Origin: Amycolatopsis rubida
Lineage (GTDB): Bacteria > Actinomycetota > Actinomycetes > Mycobacteriales > Pseudonocardiaceae
DNA: 64,000 nucleotides
Direction of reading: 5' to 3'
NCBI RefSeq assembly: GCF_900115345.1
Contig: NZ_FOWC01000001.1
Coordinates: forward strand, 558,001-622,000
Part shown: positions 1-10,876 of the stretch, in pieces
How positions within the stretch are numbered: the first letter of the stretch is position 1
How the letters are laid out: each line of letters opens with the position of its first letter
Position numbers and translations under genes: made by a program
Notes under the pieces: generated by a model
Database searches by the model: none
The model's input: the letters and a program-made list of their open reading frames with translations, nothing else
Told to the model about the DNA's origin: nothing

Positions 1-67
1 GATCGCTGCCGGAGAAAGGCGATCCCGGCAAGCGATCCCGCTGCTCAGTTACTCCACGGTGGACCGG

Positions 68-236
68 CTAGTAGGCCAGGCCAGCCCGCCGGTCTCGGGG
101 GTCGACGCGGCTGGGCAGCCAGGCCTAGTGAGCCAAGCCATGCCCCCGGTCTCGGGCCGACCCGACTGGGCAACCAGGCCTAGTGGGCCAAGCCATGCCC
201 CCCGGTCTCGGGTCGACGCGGCTGGGCGGCCGGGTC
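68..236. repeat. three imperfect tandem repeats at a gene 3' end
   Basis: Three copies of a 55-57 bp unit start at 68, 125 and 180. Each begins CTAGT(A/G)(A/G)GCCA and contains GGTCTCGGG. The third copy includes the stop codon and last codons of the DUF4383 gene (minus strand), so the array looks like repeated duplication of that gene's 3' end. In the other copies the encoded PETGG peptide can still be read, out of frame with the real gene. No gene is seen in positions 1-179. Confidence 0.8.
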
Positions 237-710
237 GACCTCGACGGGTTCCTCGTCGTCGGGAAGCAGAACTCCGTGCCGCGCCGGGAGAACCGCGGTC
301 AGCAGGCCGAGTACCGCGATGCCCAGGTGCAGCCAGTTGTCCGCGTCGGCGAGGTTGAGCGGGTTGCCGAGGCCGGACACCGGATTGACCGAGATCGTCC
401 CGGACAGCATCAGGCCCCAGACGAACAGCGCGCCGTAACCGATGAAGAGCAGCCAGCCGAACGTCCGCGCGCGGCCGGAACCCAGGGCCAGCAGCAGGCC
501 GATCACGCCGGTCACCACGTGGACGACGTTGTTCAGCGGATTGGCGGAAAACCTCCACAAAGTGACACCGTGTCCGGTGAAATCCCCGAACCCGGACTTC
601 ACGAGCCCGATGATGCCGTAGGCGAGAAACAGGACCCCGAGCAGAACGGCCAGCATCTGGGCGGGCTGCAGTCCCTCCACCCGGACGCGGGCTCGATGCG
701 CACGAACCAT
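180..710 (-). CDS. DUF4383 family membrane protein
   Basis: A 176-residue integral membrane protein with four predicted hydrophobic segments (about residues 15-35, 55-75, 80-105 and 125-142) and a short acidic, proline-rich C-terminal tail. The spacing of the segments and the N-terminal QMLAVLLGVLFLAYGIIGL stretch match actinobacterial DUF4383 proteins; their function is unknown. The ATG at 710 was chosen because GGAAGGACTGGAG lies just upstream and all the hydrophobic sequence follows it. The stop codon lies inside the third copy of a tandem repeat. Confidence 0.75.
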   Translation of the reverse strand: MVRAHRARVRVEGLQPAQMLAVLLGVLFLAYGIIGLVKSGFGDFTGHGVTLWRFSANPLNNVVHVVTGVIGLLLALGSGRARTFGWLLFIGYGALFVWGLMLSGTISVNPVSGLGNPLNLADADNWLHLGIAVLGLLTAVLPARHGVLLPDDEEPVEVDPAAQPRRPETGGHGLAH

Positions 711-874
711 GACTCCAGTCCTTCCCGTACCGAGATGACGGTGGGTCAACCCTGAAGGAATCCCCCGCCCAAACCGGGCCGAAACCCGAATCCGGCCGTC
801 CTGAACCCGCCCGCCGGGCAAGATCGGGGCTGCTGGGGCTGCTGAGCCACGCGGTGGCCGAGTGGGGCACCGGC

Positions 875-1321
875 TCAGACGAGCGCGGTGACCAGCAGAG
901 CGAAGGCTGCGATGATCACCGCGACGCGCGCGTAGTGGTAGCGGTCCCACCGGCTCATCTGCTCCTTCCAGTCCGCGGGCCGGTTCTCCGGGGTCCACGT
1001 CTTGCCGCGGTCGTTGATCGGGACGAGCAGCAGGATCGACATCGCCACGCTCACCATCAGCAGTCCGGCGCCGATCACGACAAGGCTGATGCCCGGCCGA
1101 TCCCACGCGGCGATCGCCCAGATCGCACTCAGCACCAGCGAGCCGATGTACCAGAACGGCATGATCGCGCCGAGCATCCGGCCGCCGTGCGCACGGCCTT
1201 GCTGATTGCTGTCGTCCGGGAGCCCGTTGAGGATCGGGTTGATGACGAAGGCGACACAGAATTCCACCCCCACCATCACGCCGACAACCACGATGGTGCA
1301 GACCGCGAGTGCGCTGAGCAT
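875..1321 (-). CDS. DUF1772 family membrane protein
   Basis: A 148-residue protein with four membrane segments (about 1-25, 50-68, 74-95 and 130-147) and a cytosolic stretch containing NDRGKTW and DWKEQMSRWDRYHYAR. This is the layout of DUF1772/anthrone oxygenase-like proteins, which are often targets of a neighbouring TetR repressor. The ATG at 1321 follows GGGAAGG. It is divergently transcribed from the TetR gene at 1412, with a double operator in the 90-bp gap, so TetR control is very likely. Substrate and chemistry cannot be told from sequence. Confidence 0.75.
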   Translation of the reverse strand: MLSALAVCTIVVVGVMVGVEFCVAFVINPILNGLPDDSNQQGRAHGGRMLGAIMPFWYIGSLVLSAIWAIAAWDRPGISLVVIGAGLLMVSVAMSILLLVPINDRGKTWTPENRPADWKEQMSRWDRYHYARVAVIIAAFALLVTALV

Positions 1322-1338
1322 GATGACCTTCCCAAAAT

Positions 1339-1404
1339 CTAGCGTTGCTAGCTGATGAGGCGATGCTAGTACTACTGCCGCTCGATTGTCTAGCGGTGCT
1401 AGAC
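1339..1404. promoter_or_regulatory. twin TetR operators (CTAGC-N3-GCTAG)
   Basis: Two palindromes of the same design lie between the divergent genes: CTAGC-GTT-GCTAG at 1339-1351 and GTCTAGC-GGT-GCTAGAC at 1388-1404. Their starts are 51 bp apart, close to five helical turns, with a half-site GCTAG at 1365. The second ends 7 bp before the tetR start codon. They are probable binding sites for the adjacent TetR regulator, giving autoregulation and control of the DUF1772 gene. Confidence 0.7.
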
Positions 1405-1411
1405 TCAGGTC

Positions 1412-1990
1412 ATGTCGGTACACACACGCAAACAGCGCGAACAGGCGGAACGCGAGCGCCTCATCGTCGCGACGGCCCGCGAGCTCGCCGAGCAGCAGGG
1501 CTGGGACGCGGTCACCACCCGCAGGCTCGCCGAGCGCATCGAGTACAGCCAGCCCGTTCTGTACAGCCACTTCCGCGGCAAGCGCGAGATCATCGGCGCA
1601 GTCGCTCTCGAAGGAGCCGCCGAGCTGGCGGCAGCGGTGCGGACCGCGACCCTCGGCGTGGCCGATCCGCGCACCCGGGTCACCGCCCTCGCCCGCGCGT
1701 ACCTCGACTTCGCCGAACACCACCCGGCGGTCTACGACGCCATCTTCCAGCTCGACGGCGGCCTCGCGTTCGCGCGGGACGACACCCCGGAACCGCTGAA
1801 GGACGCCTTCGCCGCCCTGCTGGAAACCCTCGGCGAGGTCGCCGGGGACGGCGTCGAACCGGGTCTGTTCACCGAGTTGTTCTGGGCGTCCCTGCACGGG
1901 ATCGCGACGCTGACCCGAGCGGGACGGCTGCCGAGGGAATTCGCCGAGCGCCGCATCGACCTGCTGGTGGAACGCCTCGTCGTGGCCTGA
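1412..1990 (+). CDS. TetR/AcrR family transcriptional regulator
   Basis: 192 residues. The N-terminal helix-turn-helix (about residues 13-60) contains VTTRRLAERIEYSQPVLYSHFRGK, typical of TetR proteins. The C-terminal ligand-binding half resembles the WHG-type domain, with TALARAYLDFAEHHPAVYDAIF and a late LFTELFWASLHGIATL helix. It probably represses its own gene and the divergent DUF1772 gene through the twin CTAGC palindromes. The ligand is unknown. Confidence 0.9.
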   Translation: MSVHTRKQREQAERERLIVATARELAEQQGWDAVTTRRLAERIEYSQPVLYSHFRGKREIIGAVALEGAAELAAAVRTATLGVADPRTRVTALARAYLDFAEHHPAVYDAIFQLDGGLAFARDDTPEPLKDAFAALLETLGEVAGDGVEPGLFTELFWASLHGIATLTRAGRLPREFAERRIDLLVERLVVA

Positions 1991-2109
1991 TCCACCGCTG
2001 CTTGCCCGCAGCCCGCCCGAGCGTCACGCGTACTGGCCGGTACCGAGACCCATCCCACAAATCCGCCCTGTTCGGCGAACCCTGATCACCCGATCGGGGA
2101 AATCGGGGC

Positions 2110-2994
2110 ATGCGCAGGGCGAATACGTTCCTCTTGCTCGGCCTCGTTCTCGGTGCGGTCATCGCGTTTCTGGCCACCGAGGCCGAGCCGTACCGGCAGG
2201 TGGTCACCGCCGCCGGACCGGCGGATGGGCCGGGAGTCCTCTCCGCGGCAACCGAGTCGAGCCCGCCCGGCCCCAGTCCGGAACTGAGCACCGGCAGCTC
2301 CGCGCCCCAGCAAGGGCCTGAACTCAGCACCGAACTCCCCGCGCTCGTCCCGCAAGGGCACGTCAGCGTGGTCGTTTTCGACCGCGCCAAAGGGACGACA
2401 CCGGTCTCCCTCGACCCGCATCGGCGCTACACCTCCGCGTCCCTCGTGAAGCTGCTCATCGCCCTTGACGCGCTCGATCGCGGCGGCAATCCGGGAATCG
2501 TGCGGGAAATGCTGTCGCGCAGCGACGACGACACCGCCAGCAAGCTGTGGGTCCAGGGCGGCGAGACGAGGATCGTCCGAGCCGCGGTGACCGAAATGGG
2601 CCTCGCCGAAACCAGGCCGCCCAAAAACCCGGGGCGCTGGGGCGACACGGAAATCACCGCCGCCGACATCACGCGCGTCTACCGCTACCTGATGGACCGG
2701 GCGCCGGCCCAGCACCGCATGACGATTCTCAACGCACTCGGCGGCGCCACCGAAAACGGTGCCGACGGATTCCGCCAGTACTTCGGCATCCCGGACGCTC
2801 TCGGCGACGTTTCCTGGGCGGTCAAACAAGGCTGGTCCTGCTGCAACCCCGGGCGCATCCTGCACACCTCGGGCCTGGTCGAGGACCACCGGTACATCGT
2901 CACGGTCCTCACCGAGAATCCCCGCTCGGTCAGCTACGACGACGCCGAAGCTCAGGTCACCGAGGTGGTCAAGCACCTTCCCGGGATCCGCTGA
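2110..2994 (+). CDS. membrane-anchored serine hydrolase, class A beta-lactamase-like fold
   Basis: 294 residues. An N-terminal hydrophobic segment (7-22) is an uncleaved anchor or signal peptide, followed by a proline/serine-rich linker to about residue 80. The catalytic region carries the SxxK motif as S111-LV-K114 and an SDD in the position of SDN at 138-140. A KQGW stretch near residue 240 may take the place of the KTG triad. This pattern matches actinobacterial LppW-like proteins related to penicillin-binding proteins. A cell-wall role is plausible, but neither beta-lactamase nor transpeptidase activity is shown. It is convergent with the esterase at 2998. Confidence 0.7.
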   Translation: MRRANTFLLLGLVLGAVIAFLATEAEPYRQVVTAAGPADGPGVLSAATESSPPGPSPELSTGSSAPQQGPELSTELPALVPQGHVSVVVFDRAKGTTPVSLDPHRRYTSASLVKLLIALDALDRGGNPGIVREMLSRSDDDTASKLWVQGGETRIVRAAVTEMGLAETRPPKNPGRWGDTEITAADITRVYRYLMDRAPAQHRMTILNALGGATENGADGFRQYFGIPDALGDVSWAVKQGWSCCNPGRILHTSGLVEDHRYIVTVLTENPRSVSYDDAEAQVTEVVKHLPGIR

Positions 2995-2997
2995 GCG

Positions 2998-4215
2998 TCA
3001 CTGCTCCACCGCGGTCAGCGCGCCCCGCGCGCCCGTGCTCGGCAACGGCCACGGCTTCACCCCGCCGGTCACGTCGGCCCGCTGCCCCGGAGCCGACGGG
3101 CCGGGGATTCGCTGCCCGATCCACGTCAGCACGTCCGGCAACTGCGCCTTGAACGTGTTCATGTTGTGCCCCGCGTCCGGAATCCGCCACGTCGTGAACT
3201 GCACCGGCGGCTGCGCGGCGGCGCGCATCTGGTCGACCGCCCGGCTTTCGTTCGCCTCCTTCTCCCCGGAGATCGCGAGGAGTTCCAGCGGGGCCGGATG
3301 CTGCCGGAGGTTGATCTTGACGTTGTTCGCGTCCTCGATGTCCTTGCGGCCGCGGAAAAGGTTCTCGGTTTCACCGTCCACTTGCGCCTTTTCGTAGCCG
3401 CTCACGCTCGCTGCCTGCGCGTACCACTGCGGATGCCGCGTCACGAGGTTCAGCGCGCAATAGCCGCCGGACGACCATCCCGCGATCGTCCAGGCCCGGC
3501 GGTCCGGATTGATGCCGAGGCGCTGGATTCCCCATTCGCGGACGTCCGCGGACAAATAGGTGTCGTTGGGGCTTCCGTTGACCTCGTCGACGCATTCGGT
3601 GTCGTGGCCGATTTTCGGCGTTCCGGTCGGGTCCGGGATCAGCACGATCACCGGCGGCAGGAGGTGCTTCGAGATCGCCGCGTCAAGCTGTTCGGGCAGG
3701 TGGTACCCGATCGGGGCGGTGGTGACCTCCGGGCCGGACGGGTAGTTCGGGATCCAGATGATCGCCGGGAACCGCATCGACCGGTACGGATGCTGGAAGT
3801 ACTGCGGCGGAAGGTAAACCGTCACGTCGCGGGTCAGGCCGGTGCGCCGCCCGGTCACCGGCACGTGCGCGATGGTCCCCTTGCCGACCCGCGCGTGCGC
3901 CACGCCGAGGTCGCGCGCCCGGCCGAGGTCGACGCCGTTGTCGCCGCCCTCGACGTCGATGCCCTCGGCGGCGAACGCGCCGGTCCCGAGCAGCGAGCCG
4001 AGCGTCGGGAAGAATCCGCCGATCATATTGCCGGTCAGGCCAAGGGTGACGATTACCAGACACAGCGCGACAACCACCGTGGCACTGCGGCCAATTTGCT
4101 TGCGCTTGCGCCATTTGTCCCAAAACCACGGGACCGAGACGACCGCGAGAAGTGCGAGCACGCCGACCACCGCGAGCATGACGGGCGAATCCAACCTGAT
4201 TGCGCTCAGGTGCAC
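2998..4215 (-). CDS. membrane-anchored esterase (esterase D/antigen 85-like alpha/beta hydrolase)
   Basis: 405 residues with two N-terminal membrane segments (about 12-30 and 45-75) and an extracellular alpha/beta hydrolase domain from about 115. The nucleophile elbow is G-W-S248-S-G. A candidate catalytic His lies in PDAGHNMNTFKAQLPDVLTWI near residue 355. The overall pattern (VYLPPQYF, IWIPNYPSG, GINPDRRAWTIAGWSSGGYCA) matches the actinobacterial family of putative esterases related to mycolyltransferases. The GTG start at 4215 is preceded by GGAGG. Substrate unknown. Confidence 0.8.
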   Translation of the reverse strand: MHLSAIRLDSPVMLAVVGVLALLAVVSVPWFWDKWRKRKQIGRSATVVVALCLVIVTLGLTGNMIGGFFPTLGSLLGTGAFAAEGIDVEGGDNGVDLGRARDLGVAHARVGKGTIAHVPVTGRRTGLTRDVTVYLPPQYFQHPYRSMRFPAIIWIPNYPSGPEVTTAPIGYHLPEQLDAAISKHLLPPVIVLIPDPTGTPKIGHDTECVDEVNGSPNDTYLSADVREWGIQRLGINPDRRAWTIAGWSSGGYCALNLVTRHPQWYAQAASVSGYEKAQVDGETENLFRGRKDIEDANNVKINLRQHPAPLELLAISGEKEANESRAVDQMRAAAQPPVQFTTWRIPDAGHNMNTFKAQLPDVLTWIGQRIPGPSAPGQRADVTGGVKPWPLPSTGARGALTAVEQ

Positions 4216-4370
4216 GGGAACCTCCAGGACCGATCGCGCGCCCGGAAGGCGGGACCCGCTGCTCTAAACACGTTTGAGGGGCCATTCTCGTTGTGATCAC
4301 GTGACGTCGATCACGCCAGAATGGCCCCGTCAAACTCAGCGAAACCTCAGGATTGCCCGTTAGTCCCCGG

Positions 4371-5333
4371 TTAGTTGCCGAATGCGCCGCGCAACACCGT
4401 GATCGCTTGGGTGATCGCCGCTTCCGCCGCGTGCGTTTCACGAAGCGCGTTCACCATCACGAAGTCGTGGATCACGCCCTGGTACCGAACCGCCGTCACC
4501 GGCACGCCCGCCTGACGCAGCTTCGCGGCGTACGCCTCACCTTCGTCGCGAAGGACATCCGCTTCACCAGTGATCACGAGCGCCGGCGGCAGTCCGGCCA
4601 ACTGCTCCACAGTGGCGCGAAGCGGCGAAGCAGTGATCTCGGCGCGCTGCGCTTCGTCGGTCGTGTACTGGTCCCAGAACCACTTCATGCCTTCCCGGCT
4701 AAGGAAGTAGCCGTCAGCGAACTTGGCGTACGACTCGGTGTCGAAGGACGCGTCGGTGACCGGGTAGAACAGCACCTGCTGAAGGAACTTCACGTCCCCG
4801 CGCTCTTTCGCCATCAGCGTCAGCGCCGCGGTCATGTTTCCGCCGACGGAGTCGCCCGCGATCGCGATTCGGGTGGCGTCGAGCCCCTTCTCCGCACCGT
4901 TCTGGACAACCCACTTCACGGCCGCGTAGTTCTCTTCGATCGCGACGGGGTAGCGAACCTCGGGGGAACGGCTGTATTCCGGGAAAACGACTGCCGCACC
5001 GGTTCCGGCGGCGAGTTCGCGGACGAGCCGCTCGTGGGTGTGGAAATCGCCGAAGACCCAACCGGCCCCGTGGACGTAGACGAGCACCGGCAGCTCCCCG
5101 GTGACGCCCTGCGGCTTCACGATCCGGACCTCGACGTCGCCGTTCGGCCCACCCGGGACGGTCAGCGTCTCGATGTCGGCGGGGGCGAGTTCGATGTCGC
5201 CGTCCTGGACGCCGTCGACCGCCTTGCGGCCCTCGGCGGGCGGGAGCTGGAAAAGGTACGGCGGCTGGTCGGTGGCCTCGGCGAACGCCTGGGCGGCCGG
5301 CTCGAGGACGAGGTTCTGCGGGTTCGCGGTCAT
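4371..5333 (-). CDS. alpha/beta hydrolase of the hormone-sensitive lipase family
   Basis: 320 residues. The oxyanion-hole motif is HGAGW (variant of HGGG) near residue 95 and the nucleophile elbow is GDSVGGN near 170. The acid/base pair lies in ADVLRDEGEAY and GVIHDFVM. These are hallmarks of the HSL/lipase family IV esterases that hydrolyse short acyl esters. The ATG at 5333 follows GGAGGAACCC. The gene is divergent from a MarR-family gene with an OhrR-type box between them, so expression is probably controlled by that regulator. Confidence 0.85.
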   Translation of the reverse strand: MTANPQNLVLEPAAQAFAEATDQPPYLFQLPPAEGRKAVDGVQDGDIELAPADIETLTVPGGPNGDVEVRIVKPQGVTGELPVLVYVHGAGWVFGDFHTHERLVRELAAGTGAAVVFPEYSRSPEVRYPVAIEENYAAVKWVVQNGAEKGLDATRIAIAGDSVGGNMTAALTLMAKERGDVKFLQQVLFYPVTDASFDTESYAKFADGYFLSREGMKWFWDQYTTDEAQRAEITASPLRATVEQLAGLPPALVITGEADVLRDEGEAYAAKLRQAGVPVTAVRYQGVIHDFVMVNALRETHAAEAAITQAITVLRGAFGN

Positions 5334-5377
5334 GGGTTCCTCCGGTAGCGGATCGGTCGGACCGCACAAACATAACT

Positions 5378-5399
5378 CGCAATTCAGTTGTACACAACT
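5378..5399. promoter_or_regulatory. OhrR/MarR-type operator
   Basis: CGCAATTCAGTTGTA at 5378-5392 matches 11 of the 14 defined positions of the OhrR consensus TACAATTNAATTGTA. It overlaps an inverted repeat AGTTGT-AC-ACAACT (5386-5399). The site lies in the gap between the divergent esterase and MarR genes and is A/T-rich compared with its surroundings. It is a probable operator for the MarR regulator at 5498. Confidence 0.6.
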
Positions 5400-5497
5400 T
5401 AATCTTGCCCAATGAGATCTAGAGCACTTGAGTTGCCCTTCCCGCCCAACCGAGAGAGGATGGAGAGCTGGCGGAAGAAACTCGCGGGAGGCCACCG

Positions 5498-5971
5498 ATG
5501 ACCAGCCCAGACACCGGGGAAACCGGCTCGTTGCTCCTTGACGACCAGCTGTGCTTCGGCCTGTACTCGGCTTCCCGGGCAGTCACCGCGCTCTACCGCG
5601 CGCTGCTCGAACCGCTCGACCTCACGTATCCGCAGTACCTGGTGATGCTCGCGCTGTGGCAGCAGGACGAGCAGCAGGTCAAGGAACTCGGATCCGCACT
5701 GAACCTCGACTCCGGCACGCTCTCGCCGCTGCTCAAGCGGCTGGAGAAGGCCGGGCTGATCAAGCGCGAGCGCCAATCCGACGACGAGCGTTCGGTCCGC
5801 ATCCGGCTGACCGGCGAGGGAACCGCGTTGCGCGCCAAGGCGGAACGGATCCCGCCGCACATCGGCGCGGCGATGGGCCTGGACAACGCCGAACTGGGCC
5901 GGATGCGCGCCGCGATGGATCAGCTGACGGCTTCGGTCAACACCTACCGGGAGTCCTACCGGCCGAACTGA
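5498..5971 (+). CDS. MarR family regulator, OhrR-like with N-terminal cysteine
   Basis: 157 residues. The winged helix-turn-helix spans about 50-120 (VKELGSALNLDSGTLSPLLKRLEKAGLI, then ERSVRIRLTGEG). Cys19 in DDQLCFGLYSASRAVTALYR sits where OhrR proteins carry the peroxide-sensing cysteine, and the Tyr residues used in OhrR sensing are also nearby. It may therefore sense organic peroxides or thiol stress. Unusually, the divergent neighbour is an esterase rather than ohr. The ATG at 5498 was chosen because the OhrR-like core begins soon after; a GGAGG lies about 8 bases upstream. Confidence 0.85.
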   Translation: MTSPDTGETGSLLLDDQLCFGLYSASRAVTALYRALLEPLDLTYPQYLVMLALWQQDEQQVKELGSALNLDSGTLSPLLKRLEKAGLIKRERQSDDERSVRIRLTGEGTALRAKAERIPPHIGAAMGLDNAELGRMRAAMDQLTASVNTYRESYRPN

Positions 5972-6020
5972 ACCCGACGCCATGGTTAGCATGAGCGCCA
6001 GGGCGAGCGTGAGGACGGCG

Positions 6021-6869
6021 ATGAGCACACAGGACGAAGCACTGCGCGCGGTGGAAGCCAGTCTGGACCGGCCGTCGGCGGCCCGCGTCTACGACTACTT
6101 CATCGGCGGCACCACCAACTACGCGATCGACCGGATCTTCGCCGAGAAGGTGCGCGAACGGCTGCCGCTGATGGGCGAGTACTGCCGAACCAGCAGGCAG
6201 TTCCTCGGCCGCGCGGTGCGCCAGAGCGTGCGCGAGGGCATCCGGCAGTTCGTCGACATCGGTTCCGGCCTGCCCACCGCGGGCAATGTGCACGAGGTGG
6301 CCGACGACGAACGCCCGGAGCACGACACCTCCGTGCTGTACCTGGACAACGAGCCGGTGGCGCTCGCGCATTCGCAGGTGCTGCTCGCCGACACCGCGGA
6401 CGAGGACCGGCACCAGGCGATGGCCGCCGATCTCCTGCAGCCCGCCGAATTGTGGGACCGGGTCGCCGATTCGCACGTGATCGACGCCAGGCAGCCGGTC
6501 GCGCTGATCGTCAACGCGGTGCTGCACTTCATCAAGGACGAGCAGGACCCGGACGGCATCCTCGAGTTCTACCGCAAACAGCTCGCGCCGGGCTCGTTGC
6601 TCATCCTCTCCCAGATGACCAACGAAAACCCGGTGGACGACAACGAACGCCAGGCACTGGTCGACATCATCAACTACTACGAGTCGACCACGAACCCGGG
6701 CATCCTGCGCACGAAGGCGGAGTTCGAACGGTTCTTCGGCGGCTGGCCGCTGCTCGAACCGGGCCTGGTGTACGCGCCGGCGTGGCATCCGGACGCCGAC
6801 ACTGTGTTCGCGAAGGTGCCGTCGGAATCGCGAGTGATCGGCGGCGTGGCCCGCAAACCGCAGGCCTGA
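6021..6869 (+). CDS. SAM-dependent methyltransferase, DUF574 (Methyltransf_19) family
   Basis: 282 residues. The N-terminal RPSAARVYDYFIGGTTNYAIDR signature and the SAM-binding region QFVDIGSGLPTAGNVHEVA are diagnostic of the actinobacterial DUF574 family, which is present in many paralogues in Streptomyces and Amycolatopsis. The length is usual for the family. The ATG at 6021 is preferred over 5982 because GAGGACGGCG directly precedes it and the family signature begins soon after. Acceptor substrate unknown. Confidence 0.9.
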   Translation: MSTQDEALRAVEASLDRPSAARVYDYFIGGTTNYAIDRIFAEKVRERLPLMGEYCRTSRQFLGRAVRQSVREGIRQFVDIGSGLPTAGNVHEVADDERPEHDTSVLYLDNEPVALAHSQVLLADTADEDRHQAMAADLLQPAELWDRVADSHVIDARQPVALIVNAVLHFIKDEQDPDGILEFYRKQLAPGSLLILSQMTNENPVDDNERQALVDIINYYESTTNPGILRTKAEFERFFGGWPLLEPGLVYAPAWHPDADTVFAKVPSESRVIGGVARKPQA

Positions 6870-6911
6870 CAGGGTTTTCCCACCCGGCGCGTGCCCGGCA
6901 CGGTGGCCCCC

Positions 6912-7253
6912 GTGCCGAACACCTTCGACAACATCCTGATCGGCCTGGTCGTCCTGACCTGGCTGATGTGGCGACAACTGCAAGCCCGTCGCGCCGACCG
7001 GCCGCCAGTGATCCTGCTCGTCATCAGCGCACTGGGTGCCGCCGCACTCGGCGCGGCGATCGCGAAGACCACTCCGACTTCGGCGGCGATCCTGTTGCTC
7101 ATCGCCAGTTTCGCGGTAGCTGACGGCTTCGGCGTGGCCCGCGGGTACACCATGCGCATCTGGTGCACCGGCGGAACCCTGTGGCGGGGCGTCAATCCTG
7201 CTCTACCTCGCGGTTTCGCTTTTCGCCCAACGAATAACAGTACGTTCTCGTAG
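6912..7253 (+). pseudogene. small membrane protein gene, probably frameshifted near 7186-7190
   Basis: The open frame encodes about 113 residues with three hydrophobic segments and the stretch GVARGYTMRIW near the end. After TLWRG (about 7190) it becomes non-hydrophobic and proline-rich. In the +1 frame from 7189 the sequence instead continues as ASILLYLAVSLFAQRITV, a convincing fourth membrane segment, and would end at about 7290. A one-base change in the GGGG run at 7186-7189 would join the two. The protein resembles CcdC/DUF1453-type four-helix membrane proteins. A GTG at 6891 is an alternative start. Confidence 0.5.
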
Positions 7254-8183
7254 TCACGACGCCCTGCGCAGGCCCTCCAACGCCGCATAAACCGCTCCCC
7301 GCCCCAACTCCACCGCACGTCGTAGCACGACCGGATCCCGTTCCAGCACAACAACATCCGGAGCGCCAGCGGGCGGGCGCACACTCGCCAACCGCGGATC
7401 TTCCCGCAACTGGCGCTCATCCTCCAGATCCCGGTGATACTGCGTCCGCCAAGCGTCGATGGTGCCCGGCGCGTGCCGGCGCAGAAACCGCGGCACAACG
7501 ACGTCCTGCACACGCGGCGGCGGCACCGGATGCTCGTCCTCGCGCCGGGTCCGCAACACCAGCACGTCCGTCGCACCCTGGGCCAACGCAGTACGAAACG
7601 GCAGCGGCTCGGCGATCCCCGCGTCCACGAACCGCCGCCCGCCCATCGCGATCGGCGGCCCGGCCAGCACGGGCATGCACGACGACGCCGCGAGCGCCGT
7701 TTTGATCCCGTCGACGTCCTCGATGAACGGATGCAGATCGGTGGACTCGCCGGTGTCGGCGTCGGTGGCGAGCGGGTGGAAGCCGACCGGATTCGCCAGT
7801 ATCGCCGGGAAATCCATCGGTTCGAGCACCGAGTACACCTGGTGCACGAGATACTCGAGATCGATCACCGCCCGGCCGCGCAGGGTGTGCAGCGGGTTGA
7901 TGATCCGCCGCATGACGGTCGGATTCCACCAGGTCCGCACGCCGGTCCGCGAGCGCCCGCACAACAGCCACGCCGCGTTGAGCGCACCGGCGGAGGCACC
8001 GTAGACGTCGTCGAACGCGCTGGTGGCCCCAAGTTCGTCGAGCGCGAGCACCATCCCGCTGGAGTACGTGCCGCGACTGCTGCCACCTTCGACCGCGAGC
8101 GCCAGCCGGCGGTCGTCTGTTCGCCGCCCTGGCACGCTGCCTTCGGCGATTCGGGTGGTGAGCAGTTCTAGGACCGGGTGCAC
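7254..8183 (-). CDS. patatin-like phospholipase
   Basis: 309 residues with the full patatin pattern. The oxyanion loop is EGGSSRG near residue 30, the nucleophile motif is GASAG near 65, and the catalytic aspartate is in VDAGIAEPLPF near 200 (DAG in place of the usual DGG). It is a probable cytosolic lipid acyl hydrolase. The GTG at 8183 fits the family N-terminus (xPVLELLxxRxxxG), although GGAGGA lies almost against it, so the start is uncertain. It is divergent from padR with a repeated operator between. Confidence 0.85.
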   Translation of the reverse strand: MHPVLELLTTRIAEGSVPGRRTDDRRLALAVEGGSSRGTYSSGMVLALDELGATSAFDDVYGASAGALNAAWLLCGRSRTGVRTWWNPTVMRRIINPLHTLRGRAVIDLEYLVHQVYSVLEPMDFPAILANPVGFHPLATDADTGESTDLHPFIEDVDGIKTALAASSCMPVLAGPPIAMGGRRFVDAGIAEPLPFRTALAQGATDVLVLRTRREDEHPVPPPRVQDVVVPRFLRRHAPGTIDAWRTQYHRDLEDERQLREDPRLASVRPPAGAPDVVVLERDPVVLRRAVELGRGAVYAALEGLRRAS

Positions 8184-8251
8184 TCCTCCATCTTGATCCC
8201 GTTTCCGGCTCCGATCGACCCGATTTGCCCCCTCCGCGGGGTGACCTGGAT

Positions 8252-8280
8252 TGCACTCAGTTGCACTGCACCTAGTTGCA
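8252..8280. promoter_or_regulatory. PadR operator candidate (two TGCA-N6-TGCA direct repeats)
   Basis: TGCACTCAGTTGCA (8252-8265) and TGCACCTAGTTGCA (8267-8280) are 14-bp direct repeats 15 bp apart. Each is itself bounded by palindromic TGCA. They lie in the short gap between the divergent patatin and padR genes, immediately upstream of padR. PadR proteins usually bind paired half-sites, so these are probable autoregulatory operators. Confidence 0.55.
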
Positions 8281-8296
8281 TATGACACTGTCCGGC

Positions 8297-10847
<2,551 letters not shown>

Positions 10848-10876
10848 CCGCTTGCGCGCACTGGCAGGATGGCCCC

